This document shows, piece after piece, positions 27,572-36,089 of a DNA stretch of 49,800 nt. Position 1 is the stretch's first letter; every line of letters begins with the position of its first letter. The position numbers and the translations under genes were made by a program. Below the pieces are notes generated by a model. It was given only the letters and a program-made list of their open reading frames with translations, was not told where the DNA came from and made no database searches. The DNA comes from an uncultured Clostridia bacterium (lineage in GTDB: Bacteria > Bacillota > Clostridia > TANB77 > CAG-465), in contig CALXJE010000045.1 in assembly GCA_944388545.1 (NCBI GenBank), forward strand, positions 1-49,800, given 5' to 3'.

Positions 27572-28144
27572 ATGGAAGATATAGAAAGATTTTGGGGAGA
27601 TAATAATATGCTTTGGGGTGTAGGACCATTTGCAGGATCCCCTGGTTCAGTAGGATATGGTTTTACATACCCTGGTATGATGCCATTTTGGGGATTTGGT
27701 TTAGAACCAAATCTTTGGGCTGATGCTAATATTCAAAATGATATGGAAGATGATGTGATGAGAAATTATATGAATATGAATCAAATTTCAAATAAAGTAA
27801 TGCCAATAGATATGTTATACCCTAAATGTTTTAAAATGATGTATAAACCTGTAAATAGAGAGTGTAATATTTTTATTAAGAAAAATAGTGGCATAATGCC
27901 AAATAAAATTGGCAGAGAAGAATTTTGTAAAATGGTAGAAAATTGTACAATGCACATAATTAATAATGAGGATACATTTGTAGAAAAATTAAAAGAAACA
28001 TGGATGTGTAAAAGAGATGAGGAAGATGAAGAAATAGAAATAAGATCACATTTTGGAAGACATGGAAATTTACTTATAGGGGGAATAATGAGTATATTAT
28101 TATTACAAGAATTAAGAAGAAGAGGGTGTATGTATTGTTATTAA
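27572..28144 (+). CDS. Hypothetical protein, Gly/Met/Trp-rich N-terminus
   Basis: 190 residues. The first 60 are rich in Gly, Phe, Pro, Trp and Met (FAGSPGSVGYGFTYPGMMP), like some spore-coat or inner-spore proteins. The middle holds several Cys residues (YPKCFKMM, RECNIF, FCKMVENC) and the C-terminus a short hydrophobic stretch (LLIGGIMSILLLQEL) before RRRGCMYCY. Strong site AAAGGAGTATTTTAT. A spore-surface role is a guess from composition only. Own terminator follows. Confidence 0.6.
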   Translation: MEDIERFWGDNNMLWGVGPFAGSPGSVGYGFTYPGMMPFWGFGLEPNLWADANIQNDMEDDVMRNYMNMNQISNKVMPIDMLYPKCFKMMYKPVNRECNIFIKKNSGIMPNKIGREEFCKMVENCTMHIINNEDTFVEKLKETWMCKRDEEDEEIEIRSHFGRHGNLLIGGIMSILLLQELRRRGCMYCY

Positions 28145-28149
28145 TAAAA

Positions 28150-28175
28150 AAGAGATGAAATAAAATTCATCTCTT
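28150..28175. terminator. Bidirectional terminator
   Basis: AAGAGATGAA pairs with TTCATCTCTT (28150-28159 and 28166-28175) between convergent genes, with flanking A-run and weak T-rich end. Confidence 0.7.
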
Positions 28176-28183
28176 AAATTATA

Positions 28184-28555
28184 TTAATTATTATCTAAAT
28201 CATTACAATCAATATAGTTTACTTGATGGTAATTTTTAAAATTTTCCATATAGTAATCTTTGTTATCAATAAATTCATTTAATGCTTGTGAAGCAATGGA
28301 ACCAAATATGGTAACAACAAATATTATTCCAAGAAGAATAGTACCTAAAATATCATATTTTAATGTTACATCTTCTCTAGAGTTATAATATAGAACTTCG
28401 ATACCTACGGATATTAATATTATAGGCCATGCCCAAAGAGTATATTGTAATATTTTTATCCCTAAGAACATTGAAGCAAAAGAAGCAATTCCTATTAGTA
28501 TTAGGCAAAATCCAATGGTAAGTGTACCAATTCTTTTTACTTTTTTATTTTCCAT
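28184..28555 (-). CDS. LiaI/LiaF-like small membrane protein
   Basis: 123 residues with three or four membrane segments: TLTIGFCLILIGIASFASMF, then YTLWAWPIILISVGIEVLY (the LiaI-LiaF-like transmembrane pattern), then a third around ILGTILLGIIFVVTIFG, and an acidic tail. These proteins accompany cell-envelope stress systems. Last gene of the sigma-factor operon, one base after the gene above it. Confidence 0.7.
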   Translation of the reverse strand: MENKKVKRIGTLTIGFCLILIGIASFASMFLGIKILQYTLWAWPIILISVGIEVLYYNSREDVTLKYDILGTILLGIIFVVTIFGSIASQALNEFIDNKDYYMENFKNYHQVNYIDCNDLDNN

Positions 28556-28556
28556 A

Positions 28557-29069
28557 CTAATCCTCCTTTTTATTTGTAGATACCAGTTTTAAACCGATAA
28601 ATACAGCTATTATTGAGGCAAATATAGTAGGGATATATCTTGATAGTATAGAGCATAGTTCAGAAAGCCAAAGAATATCTAATTGCCAAGCAATTCTAAA
28701 TAGTACAGAATCTAGTAGGATATATATACCAATACCAATTAATATATATCCTAATATTTTTCTATGTTTACTAATTTTACTTTTATCAATTGCAATTCCA
28801 AAGTCATTAGAGTTCCAAATATATTCATCTTTAAATTCAGCTCTTTTTTCGTCAGAAAGATTTCTTATATGATATGTATCAAAAAAACTATATGCACAAA
28901 CTATTAAAGTTGGAATAATAAATATAGGAGAGCCTATCATTGCAGTAAGCATTAAAAATATAGCAAATATGGACATTAATGATAATCCTCTTTTCATATA
29001 TTCTTGATACATTTGTCCTGCGCCTGGGATAAAAGAAAACACTAGGGTAAAAAATAAATTTTTCTTCAT
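28557..29069 (-). CDS. TM2-domain-like membrane protein
   Basis: 170 residues. N-terminal FIPGAGQMYQEYMKRGLSL resembles TM2-domain proteins, followed by two membrane segments, a cytoplasmic loop (YHIRNLSDEKRAEFKDEY) and two more membrane helices. Function unknown. The start is 2 nt after the anti-sigma-like gene, so one operon. Confidence 0.65.
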   Translation of the reverse strand: MKKNLFFTLVFSFIPGAGQMYQEYMKRGLSLMSIFAIFLMLTAMIGSPIFIIPTLIVCAYSFFDTYHIRNLSDEKRAEFKDEYIWNSNDFGIAIDKSKISKHRKILGYILIGIGIYILLDSVLFRIAWQLDILWLSELCSILSRYIPTIFASIIAVFIGLKLVSTNKKED

Positions 29070-29071
29070 AA

Positions 29072-29473
29072 TTATTCTCCTTTCAAATCATAGTTTAGCA
29101 TAAAATTGCTAAACGATTTCATTGCATTATCTATTTTATCACTAATTTTATAAATAGTATTTTTACTTTTTAATTGAGTATTATTTTCTTTTGTTGAAGC
29201 ATATGTTGCATTCATAAATAGTTCTGTACAAAGAGTTATTATAAGTGCAAAACATGCAACTTTCATAACATCTGTAAAAGATAACTTAAATATAGAAGTG
29301 TTCTTTTGTTTATTAATATTCTCATTAGTTGCTACGGAATTATAGCATTTATTTAGAATTTTATCTTTTAAATCTTTAGGCGGAGATATAGAAGTGTTTT
29401 TTTCGATAGTTTCTATATAACTTGAAATATCATCTGATTCTAATAATTTATTTACATATTCTAATTTATTCAA
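29072..29473 (-). CDS. Probable membrane anti-sigma factor
   Basis: 133 residues: cytoplasmic N-terminus (about 70), one membrane segment (VMKVACFALIITLCTELFM) and a short extracytoplasmic tail. No zinc-finger Cys/His pattern is seen. Assigned mainly from context: it overlaps the ECF sigma-factor gene by 8 nt, the usual sigma/anti-sigma arrangement. Strong site AAAGGAGGAGA upstream. Confidence 0.7.
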   Translation of the reverse strand: MNKLEYVNKLLESDDISSYIETIEKNTSISPPKDLKDKILNKCYNSVATNENINKQKNTSIFKLSFTDVMKVACFALIITLCTELFMNATYASTKENNTQLKSKNTIYKISDKIDNAMKSFSNFMLNYDLKGE

Positions 29474-30002
29474 ATAAATCTCCTCCTTTCAAATTTTCCT
29501 TTAGTATCTTTTTTGAACGATACAATTGAGTTTTAATTACAGCTTTGTCTCTGCCTAGTTTTTCAGCAATTTCATCTAGTGTTAAATTATTAAAATAATA
29601 ATCGGTTATTACTTCTCTGTAAGGTTCTTTTAACTCATTAACCACTTTTTTTATAAGCATCTGTCGTTCTTTTTTTATTAAACTATCATCTATAGAATTG
29701 TTATCTGTTATGCTATTTGCAAAATTGTCTTTATCTTCGATAGAAGAAACTAATCTAAACTGGCTACTCTTTAAATAATCTTTACATTTATTTAAAGCAA
29801 TTTTACATATTAAGTTTTTAATTTCATTGTTTTTTAAACATGAGTATTTATAAAAATTTTTGTAAAGACTAAGAAAAGTATCTTGAGAAATATTTTCAGC
29901 CTCATATGTGTCGTGTAAAACGTCAAAGCATACTTTATATACTAGTTTATAATAGTCTTCTACTATTTTTTCAAAAAGTTCGTTGTTAATAATATTTCTC
30001 AC
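29466..30002 (-). CDS. ECF-type RNA polymerase sigma factor
   Basis: About 175 residues. Region 2: YKLVYKVCFDVLHDTYEAEN then ISQDTFLSLYKNF. Region 4: ELKEPYREVITDYYFNNLTL then DEIAEKLGRDKAVIKTQLYR. It directs RNA polymerase to a small stress regulon. The start is odd: a GTG at 30002 sits within the ribosome-site-like GGGGTGAG, and at normal spacing only ATT (29993 or 29990) follows. It heads a four-gene operon with anti-sigma, TM2-like and LiaI-like membrane proteins and is probably autoregulated. Confidence 0.93.
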   Translation of the reverse strand: MRNIINNELFEKIVEDYYKLVYKVCFDVLHDTYEAENISQDTFLSLYKNFYKYSCLKNNEIKNLICKIALNKCKDYLKSSQFRLVSSIEDKDNFANSITDNNSIDDSLIKKERQMLIKKVVNELKEPYREVITDYYFNNLTLDEIAEKLGRDKAVIKTQLYRSKKILKENLKGGDLFE

Positions 30003-30262
30003 CCCACTTTAGACATTATATATAACGATTAACTTATTATAAAGATAACAAAATATATATTTTTTAATTTATTAAATAATTATAGCGCAATAATTAAAAG
30101 CTGTATATAATATAGCTATAAACCTTGATTTTTAGACACTTTTGTAATAAAATGTAGTAAATTAGAATACAAAAAATTATTAGATTTATAAAATATGACA
30201 AAATATATTTTAAATATGTAGTAGTATATATGTAGAAATAATGACGCATAAGAGGTGTAATA

Positions 30263-32587
30263 ATGGTTTTTGAACAAGAACAAAGTAACACAATAAATGT
30301 TAAATATAGTAAATTAGATGGAATAATATCATTTTTAAAAAATATTGTAAGTTATAAAGTATTTATATTTACGGTTATATTAATAGTATCATGCGGAGTG
30401 AACATATTTGGATACAGTCCAATTCCATATGTAATGTTAGCAGTTGCAACGGTATTTAAAATACCTTTACTTTTACCTGGAATTATATCTATAATTTCAA
30501 TGTTGATATTTAAAGCGGCTCCAGCAGATATTCTTTTTTATTTTATAACTAATATTGTATATATAATCGTTACTGTTGTTATTAATATACAGGACGTAAG
30601 TAGAAAAGTATCTATAGGTGTGAAACTAGCAATATCAATGGCATTAGTATCCATAGTGATGTTTATAATTAAAGGGCTTGAACTTGGATATTTGCTAGAT
30701 AATGTGGCATTAATATTTTTAGTACAAGCACTTTATTATATATATGTATATGGTTTTTATTTTTTATCCAATATAGATAGGAATATGATATATTCAATAG
30801 AAGAAATAGTGTCAATGGCAGTCATGATAATGATTACTTTGATGGTGCTTACGGAAATTAATACATTAGGTTTATCTATATGGACAACAGTAGCAATAGC
30901 GTTTACTATATTAGTTGGATATACTGGTGGAATTTTATCTGGAATAGCAGTAAGCGTAGTGTTAGGATTTTTAGGAGCTATTATAACAAAAGATATAAAT
31001 ACCCTTCTTATAGTTACATGTCCTGGAATAGTATCAAGTTTATTAAATAGAGTTAATAAAGGATTTGCTATAGGTGGCGTTATAATATCATCTGTTATAT
31101 TAAACTATATAATAGAAAGAAATTTGGTTATATCTTCTGGTATAATAGAAACTGCAATAGCTTCAGCTATAATATTTCTTTTGCCTAAAAAGATTACAGT
31201 TATTTTTGAAGATATTTTTAATAAAAATAATACACTTAAAAGTGCTTATGAAAAAGAACTAGGAGTAGGTAGCGATATAAAGAATAAGCTTAGCGCTATG
31301 TCAGAAGTTTTCGATAATTTATCAAGTATAACTTTAAGTTCAAATAAAGAATATTATGAAGAGACTCAAAAAGTAATTGAGAAATATTTAAATGACTATA
31401 AAGAGGCTAAATGTTTAACATGCACAAAGAGATTTTATTGTTTAAAGGATAATATGCATCTTGTATCATCATATATAGCAAGAAAATTAGAAGATAATGA
31501 AAATATAACAGAAAACATGCTACCAGTAGATTGTGAAGAAGCAAGTATAATGATTAAAGAAATAAAAGATATATATAATAACATGAAACTTATGAGAATA
31601 ATAAAGCAAAAAGAGGAAGAAAGTAATATTAAGCTTGCAATGGAATATAAAGAAGTTGCTAAGTTAATAAAAAATATGTCTCATGAAGTAGTAGTGAAAG
31701 ATCAAAAAGAAGTATCTTATACACAAAAATGCATAAGACAGGAGCTAAAATTATTAGGATATCAAATATATGAAGATAACTATATAGAAGAAAATGATAA
31801 TAAGACTTATGAATTTATAACAGATATATTAGGGAATGTAGATAGTTCCAAAGCTGAAATTCAGGCTGTAGTAGGTGAAGTTTTAGGCCAGAAAATGAAT
31901 ATTAAGCTTATACTAAATAGTAGTAAAAATGAAAAATCTAGGATAAAACTTGTTTCAGAAGGTAAATATTCTATAAATAGTGAAGTTTATCAGAAAAGTA
32001 AAAATGATAATGGTGTAAATGGAGATGTATATTATATATCTGATATAAAAAATGGCAAGATAATAGCATTAAGTGATGGAATGGGATCTGGCGTAGAGGC
32101 AAATGAAGCAAGCAATGTTGTAATAACTATGCTTGAAAAACTTTTAACTAGTGGTTTTAATAATAATACAATTACTAAGATGATAAATTCCGTATTAAAA
32201 CTTAAAGAAGAATCAAGTGTAAGTGCATCGCTGGATATGACTGTTATAAATACTGCTAAAGAAAAAGTAGAATTTGTAAAAATGGGAGCAGCGCCTACTT
32301 ATATAATATCTAGTTTAGGAGTTGAGGAATTAAATAAAGACAACTTGCCAATTGGAGTGTCAAATATGGCGATTCAAGATAGCTATGTTATGGATCTTAA
32401 AAGTCCAATGATTATAATAAATATTTCTGATGGTGCATATAGTGATGAACTCAAAGAATATTTAGACTATATATCTAAAAAGAATTTTGACCTTGTTAAA
32501 GAAAAGGAAATAATAGATGGAATATTAGAAAGAATAAACGAAAATAACAATGATGATATTACAATAATAGTAACTAAAATTGAATAA
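30263..32587 (+). CDS. spoIIE: Stage II sporulation protein E (PP2C phosphatase)
   Basis: 774 residues. About ten membrane helices fill residues 25-310, then a regulatory region with a Cys cluster (CLTCTKRFYC) and a C-terminal PP2C domain with GDVYYISDIKNGK, LSDGMGSGVEA and NDDITIIV. SpoIIE sits at the asymmetric septum and dephosphorylates SpoIIAA-P, which frees sigma-F in the forespore. AAGAGGTGTAATA precedes the ATG. Spo0A control would be expected, but no clear Spo0A box was confirmed in the 260-base upstream region. Confidence 0.96.
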   Translation: MVFEQEQSNTINVKYSKLDGIISFLKNIVSYKVFIFTVILIVSCGVNIFGYSPIPYVMLAVATVFKIPLLLPGIISIISMLIFKAAPADILFYFITNIVYIIVTVVINIQDVSRKVSIGVKLAISMALVSIVMFIIKGLELGYLLDNVALIFLVQALYYIYVYGFYFLSNIDRNMIYSIEEIVSMAVMIMITLMVLTEINTLGLSIWTTVAIAFTILVGYTGGILSGIAVSVVLGFLGAIITKDINTLLIVTCPGIVSSLLNRVNKGFAIGGVIISSVILNYIIERNLVISSGIIETAIASAIIFLLPKKITVIFEDIFNKNNTLKSAYEKELGVGSDIKNKLSAMSEVFDNLSSITLSSNKEYYEETQKVIEKYLNDYKEAKCLTCTKRFYCLKDNMHLVSSYIARKLEDNENITENMLPVDCEEASIMIKEIKDIYNNMKLMRIIKQKEEESNIKLAMEYKEVAKLIKNMSHEVVVKDQKEVSYTQKCIRQELKLLGYQIYEDNYIEENDNKTYEFITDILGNVDSSKAEIQAVVGEVLGQKMNIKLILNSSKNEKSRIKLVSEGKYSINSEVYQKSKNDNGVNGDVYYISDIKNGKIIALSDGMGSGVEANEASNVVITMLEKLLTSGFNNNTITKMINSVLKLKEESSVSASLDMTVINTAKEKVEFVKMGAAPTYIISSLGVEELNKDNLPIGVSNMAIQDSYVMDLKSPMIIINISDGAYSDELKEYLDYISKKNFDLVKEKEIIDGILERINENNNDDITIIVTKIE

Positions 32588-32622
32588 AAAAATAATCTTA
32601 CTGAGTGTAAGATTATTTTTAT
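32588..32622. terminator. Terminator between spoIIE and the tRNA gene
   Basis: A 14-bp perfect stem AAAAATAATCTTAC (32588-32601) with GTAAGATTATTTTT (32607-32620). Symmetric enough to serve both strands. Confidence 0.9.
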
Positions 32623-32623
32623 T

Positions 32624-32700
<77 letters not shown>

Positions 32701-32822
32701 ATAAATGTTACTGCCTATATATAATAGCATAAAATAATAGTATTTGTCAAGATTTTTTGATATATAATTAAAAAATATTAAATAGAAGGATTGCAAGTTA
32801 TAATATATAAAAAACGATGTGC

Positions 32823-33395
32823 TTAATGCACACCGTTTAATTTTAAGTTTTCAACACTAACTAAGATGTGAGGCTCAGGAACATATACATTAATGGAATA
32901 TTTAAAAGGGATTTCTTTCAAAGAAATTTTTCTAGAAGAATCATTTGGAATGTCAGAAATAGATCTTTCTTTCATTGTCCAAATTAGTTTATGATCCAGA
33001 TGGAAAGAGGCTGGAGTAAATTCGGTAAGATCTTGGTCAATTTTCCATTTATCTTCCTCAATTGGATAATCATAGTCTCTCTTTAAATGTTCATTGTATT
33101 TAGTAGGAGTTGCTGGGTGATTCTCACTTACTATCACAGATAGTATGATGCGTTCACCAATCTTTCTTGAGCCTTGTGACATTACACTTTCCCGAAAACT
33201 TTGAATTATGTCAGAAGGGTCATAGTAAAAGTTTATTTCAAAACTTTTCTCCCATCCATCAGGTAAGACTTCCATTAATTGATTAAATCGACTTTTAGAT
33301 CGAATTTCCCTTAAAAGCAATTCTTGTTGCTTATTAAGTTTTTTGTTGGCCTTTGTAAAACAGTTTTCATTTTTTGTGTAAGTTGAATATAACAT
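32823..33395 (-). CDS. Hypothetical cytoplasmic protein
   Basis: 190 residues from the ATG at 33395, since AAGGAGG lies 6 nt upstream; an ATG at 33401 abuts the site. Charged helical N-terminus (KANKKLNKQQELLLREIR) and a beta-rich rest (SFEINFYYDPSDIIQSF; KYSINVYVPEPHILVSVENL). No membrane span. It contains an in-frame CGG codon, and its codons look less AT-biased than its neighbours, a hint of transfer. No family recognised. Confidence 0.6.
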   Translation of the reverse strand: MLYSTYTKNENCFTKANKKLNKQQELLLREIRSKSRFNQLMEVLPDGWEKSFEINFYYDPSDIIQSFRESVMSQGSRKIGERIILSVIVSENHPATPTKYNEHLKRDYDYPIEEDKWKIDQDLTEFTPASFHLDHKLIWTMKERSISDIPNDSSRKISLKEIPFKYSINVYVPEPHILVSVENLKLNGVH

Positions 33396-33540
33396 GAACA
33401 TCCTCCTTATAAAATAATTATATTTTTAATGTTGGTGTAAATGTGGTATACATAATATCATATTATTGCTAAAAAGTAAATAGATATGGTGTTATTTTTT
33501 AAAGTAGAATAAAATTAATTTAAATTAATAAAATATAATA

Positions 33541-33568
33541 TTGTTATTATTTTAATAAATGATATAAT
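33541..33568 (+). promoter_or_regulatory. Promoter of the thiol-redox operon
   Basis: TTGTTA (33541-33546), 16-nt spacer and TGATATAAT with TATAAT at 33563-33568, about 27 bases before the first ATG. Confidence 0.5.
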
Positions 33569-33594
33569 GTATAAAAAGTAGTGAGGTATATAAT

Positions 33595-34458
33595 ATGTAT
33601 GATGTAATAATTATAGGTAATGGACCTGCGGGAGTATCAGCTTCAATATATACAAAAAGAGCAAATTTAAAGACATTAGTGATAGGGAAAGATGGAGGAG
33701 CTTTAGAGAAAGCTGAGAAGATAGATAATTTTTATGGGTTTCCAAATGGAATAAGTGGCAAAGCATTAATAGACTTAGGAATAGAACAAATAAGAAATTT
33801 AGAAATTGATTTTATTAAAGAGGAAGTAACCGCAATAGATTATGAAAATAATCAATTTACAGTTGTTACTAGAAATATGGATTACAATTCAAAAACGGTC
33901 ATAATAGCAACAGGTGTAAATAGACCAAAATCTAAAGTAGACGGATTAAAAGACTTTGAAGGTAAAGGAGTTAGTTATTGTGCTATTTGTGATGCATTTT
34001 TCTTTAGAGGAAAAGATGTAGCAGTTTTAGGTAATGGAGATTATGCCATCCATGAAATCACTGAACTATTACCAATTGTAAAAACTGTAAATGTATTAAC
34101 AAATGGAAAAGAAAGAATAAATCTAAGAGATGAAAGAATAAAGGTGTATGATAAACCCATTAAAAGATTTTCAGGCCATGATAGATTGGAAAATATAGAA
34201 TTTGAAGATGATACTAAATTACCAGTATCTGCTGTGTTTATGGCAGAAGGAACAGCTTCAAGTGTTGACTTTGCAAGAAGAATAGGAGCAGTTGTAGATA
34301 AAAATAAAATAGTTGTAGATGAAGAGTTTATGACTAATATTCCTGGACTTTTTGCAGCAGGTGATTGTATAGGTGGATTGCTTCAAGTTTCAAAGGCTGT
34401 GTCTGATGGTGCTAAAGCAGGAATAGCCGTTATAAACTATGTGAGGAATAATAAATAA
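33595..34458 (+). CDS. Thioredoxin reductase-like flavoprotein without NADPH motifs
   Basis: 287 residues, shorter than the usual 305-320. FAD sites are intact (IIIGNGPAGVSAS near the start, GLFAAGDCIGG near the end), and the redox pair is C129-A-I-C132 followed by DAFFF. The region that binds NADPH in classical TrxB (GGGDSA and HRRxxFRA) reads GNGDYAIHE, with no HRR motif. Some clostridial thioredoxin reductases with this loss use reduced ferredoxin instead (FFTR type); that electron donor is inference here. First gene of an operon with ccdA, a TlpA-like protein and thioredoxin; its stop overlaps the next ATG. Confidence 0.85.
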   Translation: MYDVIIIGNGPAGVSASIYTKRANLKTLVIGKDGGALEKAEKIDNFYGFPNGISGKALIDLGIEQIRNLEIDFIKEEVTAIDYENNQFTVVTRNMDYNSKTVIIATGVNRPKSKVDGLKDFEGKGVSYCAICDAFFFRGKDVAVLGNGDYAIHEITELLPIVKTVNVLTNGKERINLRDERIKVYDKPIKRFSGHDRLENIEFEDDTKLPVSAVFMAEGTASSVDFARRIGAVVDKNKIVVDEEFMTNIPGLFAAGDCIGGLLQVSKAVSDGAKAGIAVINYVRNNK

Positions 34459-35129
34459 TGGAATATGCAGTAATATTATTAGAAGGAATTATAACTTTTT
34501 TATCACCATGCATGTTGCCAATGCTTCCAATATATATATCATACTTTGCAGGTCAAGAAAATGATAATACTAATAAATTAAAAACATTAAAAAATGCTTT
34601 AGGTTTTGTAATTGGATTTACAATAATATTTACTTTACTTGCTATTTTATCTGCTTCGCTTGGAAGCTTTTTAAAAAGTAATATGTATATAGTAAATGTT
34701 ATATTAGGAATACTTGTTATAGTTTTCGGAATTAATTTAATTGGTATTATTAAATTACCATTTGTAAATAATACTAAAGGTATAAAGTTAAAAAGTAAGA
34801 ATGCTACATTTATATCATCAATAATATTTGGAGTAATATTTTCTATTACGTGGACACCATGTGTTGGAGCGTTTTTAGGAACGGCGCTTAGTATCATATT
34901 AGTAAATGGACATATACTAAAAGGAACAATTCTTATACTTATATATTGTATAGGACTTGGAATTCCATTTATAATTTCTGCTATTCTAATAGACAAACTA
35001 AAAAATACATTTAATGTAATAAAAAAACATTATAAAACTATAAATATAATGTGTGGAATTTTCCTATGTATTATAGGGGTACTCATGATAACGGGATTAA
35101 TAGATAAATATTTTAGTTTAATAATGTAA
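34458..35129 (+). CDS. ccdA: CcdA-type membrane thiol-disulfide transporter
   Basis: 223 residues with six membrane helices. The paired redox cysteines are SPCMLP (C18) and TPCVG (C135). CcdA carries electrons from cytoplasmic thioredoxin across the membrane to exported thiol proteins. The ATG overlaps the preceding stop (TAATG), giving translational coupling. Between a reductase and an anchored TlpA-like protein it forms a complete reducing chain. Confidence 0.92.
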   Translation: MEYAVILLEGIITFLSPCMLPMLPIYISYFAGQENDNTNKLKTLKNALGFVIGFTIIFTLLAILSASLGSFLKSNMYIVNVILGILVIVFGINLIGIIKLPFVNNTKGIKLKSKNATFISSIIFGVIFSITWTPCVGAFLGTALSIILVNGHILKGTILILIYCIGLGIPFIISAILIDKLKNTFNVIKKHYKTINIMCGIFLCIIGVLMITGLIDKYFSLIM

Positions 35130-35146
35130 AAATAGAAAGGAATAAA

Positions 35147-35710
35147 ATGAAAGATAATATAAAAGTGATAATATATGTACTTATATTTGCCTTGTTTATG
35201 GTATTTGCAATTATAGGATATAAAAAGTTATTGGTAAAAGAAAATACAAAAATAAATAATGAAATTAACGATGTAAGTAGTAATACCCAAAGTAGTAAGA
35301 CTAAATTGGAGGATTTTGAAGTATATTCAGAAGATGGCACAAAAGTAAAAGTTTCATCATTTAAGGGGAAACCTATAATAATTAATGTATGGACGTCATG
35401 GTGTACATATTGTAATATAGAAATGCCATATTTTAATGAACTATATTTAAAGGAAAAAGATAATATTAAATTCATGATGATAAATATTACTGGAGATAGG
35501 GATACAAAAGAAGCTGCTAAAAAATTTGTAACAGAAAATAATTATGACTTTGATGTATATTATGATTTGAATTTGGATGCTGCTAGAGCATTAGGAATAT
35601 ATAGTTATCCAACAACGATATTTATAGATAAAGAGGGATATATTGATAGTACTAAAATAGGAGTAATAACTAAAGAAGAATTAGAAAACAAAATAGAAGA
35701 ACTTAAGTAA
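35147..35710 (+). CDS. Membrane-anchored TlpA/ResA-like thioredoxin
   Basis: 187 residues: N-terminal membrane anchor (about 5-23), linker, then a thioredoxin fold with WTSWCTYC (C86, C89) and the cis-proline YPTTIF. Such extracytoplasmic proteins reduce disulfides in exported proteins, fed by CcdA. Strong site AGAAAGGAATAAA, 17 nt after ccdA. Cytochrome c maturation cannot be concluded, since no haem genes are here. Confidence 0.9.
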   Translation: MKDNIKVIIYVLIFALFMVFAIIGYKKLLVKENTKINNEINDVSSNTQSSKTKLEDFEVYSEDGTKVKVSSFKGKPIIINVWTSWCTYCNIEMPYFNELYLKEKDNIKFMMINITGDRDTKEAAKKFVTENNYDFDVYYDLNLDAARALGIYSYPTTIFIDKEGYIDSTKIGVITKEELENKIEELK

Positions 35711-35724
35711 AGGGAGGTGATAAA

Positions 35725-36033
35725 ATGATTTTAGATATTACCAAGAGTAATTTTGAACAAGAAATATTAAAGTCAGATAAAAGAGCTATTGTTGACTTTT
35801 GGGCTGAATGGTGTAATCCTTGCAAAATGATGCATCCAGTACTTGAACAGTTAGACAAGGATTTAGGAGATTCTATAAAAGTAGGAAAAATAAATATTGA
35901 TAATGATCCTGAACTTGCGGCTAAATTTGGAGTTATGAGTATACCAACATTTATTGTTTTTGAAAATGGTACTATGATTAATTCAATAGTTGGAGTTCAA
36001 ACATTAGAAAAATTAAAAGAAATATTAAAATAA
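35725..36033 (+). CDS. trxA: Thioredoxin (CNPC active site)
   Basis: 102 residues, the standard thioredoxin length. The active site is WAEWCNPCKM (C30, C33), unusual beside the common WCGPC; the cis-proline SIPTFIVF is normal. It sits 14 nt after the TlpA-like gene, with GGGAGGTGATAAA upstream. It is the likely partner of the flavin reductase and CcdA; Asn-Pro between the cysteines should alter its redox potential. Confidence 0.95.
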   Translation: MILDITKSNFEQEILKSDKRAIVDFWAEWCNPCKMMHPVLEQLDKDLGDSIKVGKINIDNDPELAAKFGVMSIPTFIVFENGTMINSIVGVQTLEKLKEILK

Positions 36034-36049
36034 TTTTAAGAAGAGATGT

Positions 36050-36083
36050 AAAAAGACTAGCCAAAGTGTGACTAGTCTTTTTG
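36050..36083. terminator. Terminator of the thiol-redox operon
   Basis: AAAAAGACTAG (36050-36060) pairs with CTAGTCTTTTT (36072-36082), with loop CCAAAGTGTGA. Also suited to the convergent PIN gene. Confidence 0.9.
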
Positions 36084-36089
36084 TTATAA

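Noticed and set aside
30003-30262. Spo0A box before spoIIE
   Set aside because: Only loose matches such as TGACGCA and TGACAAA were seen; not convincing by eye.
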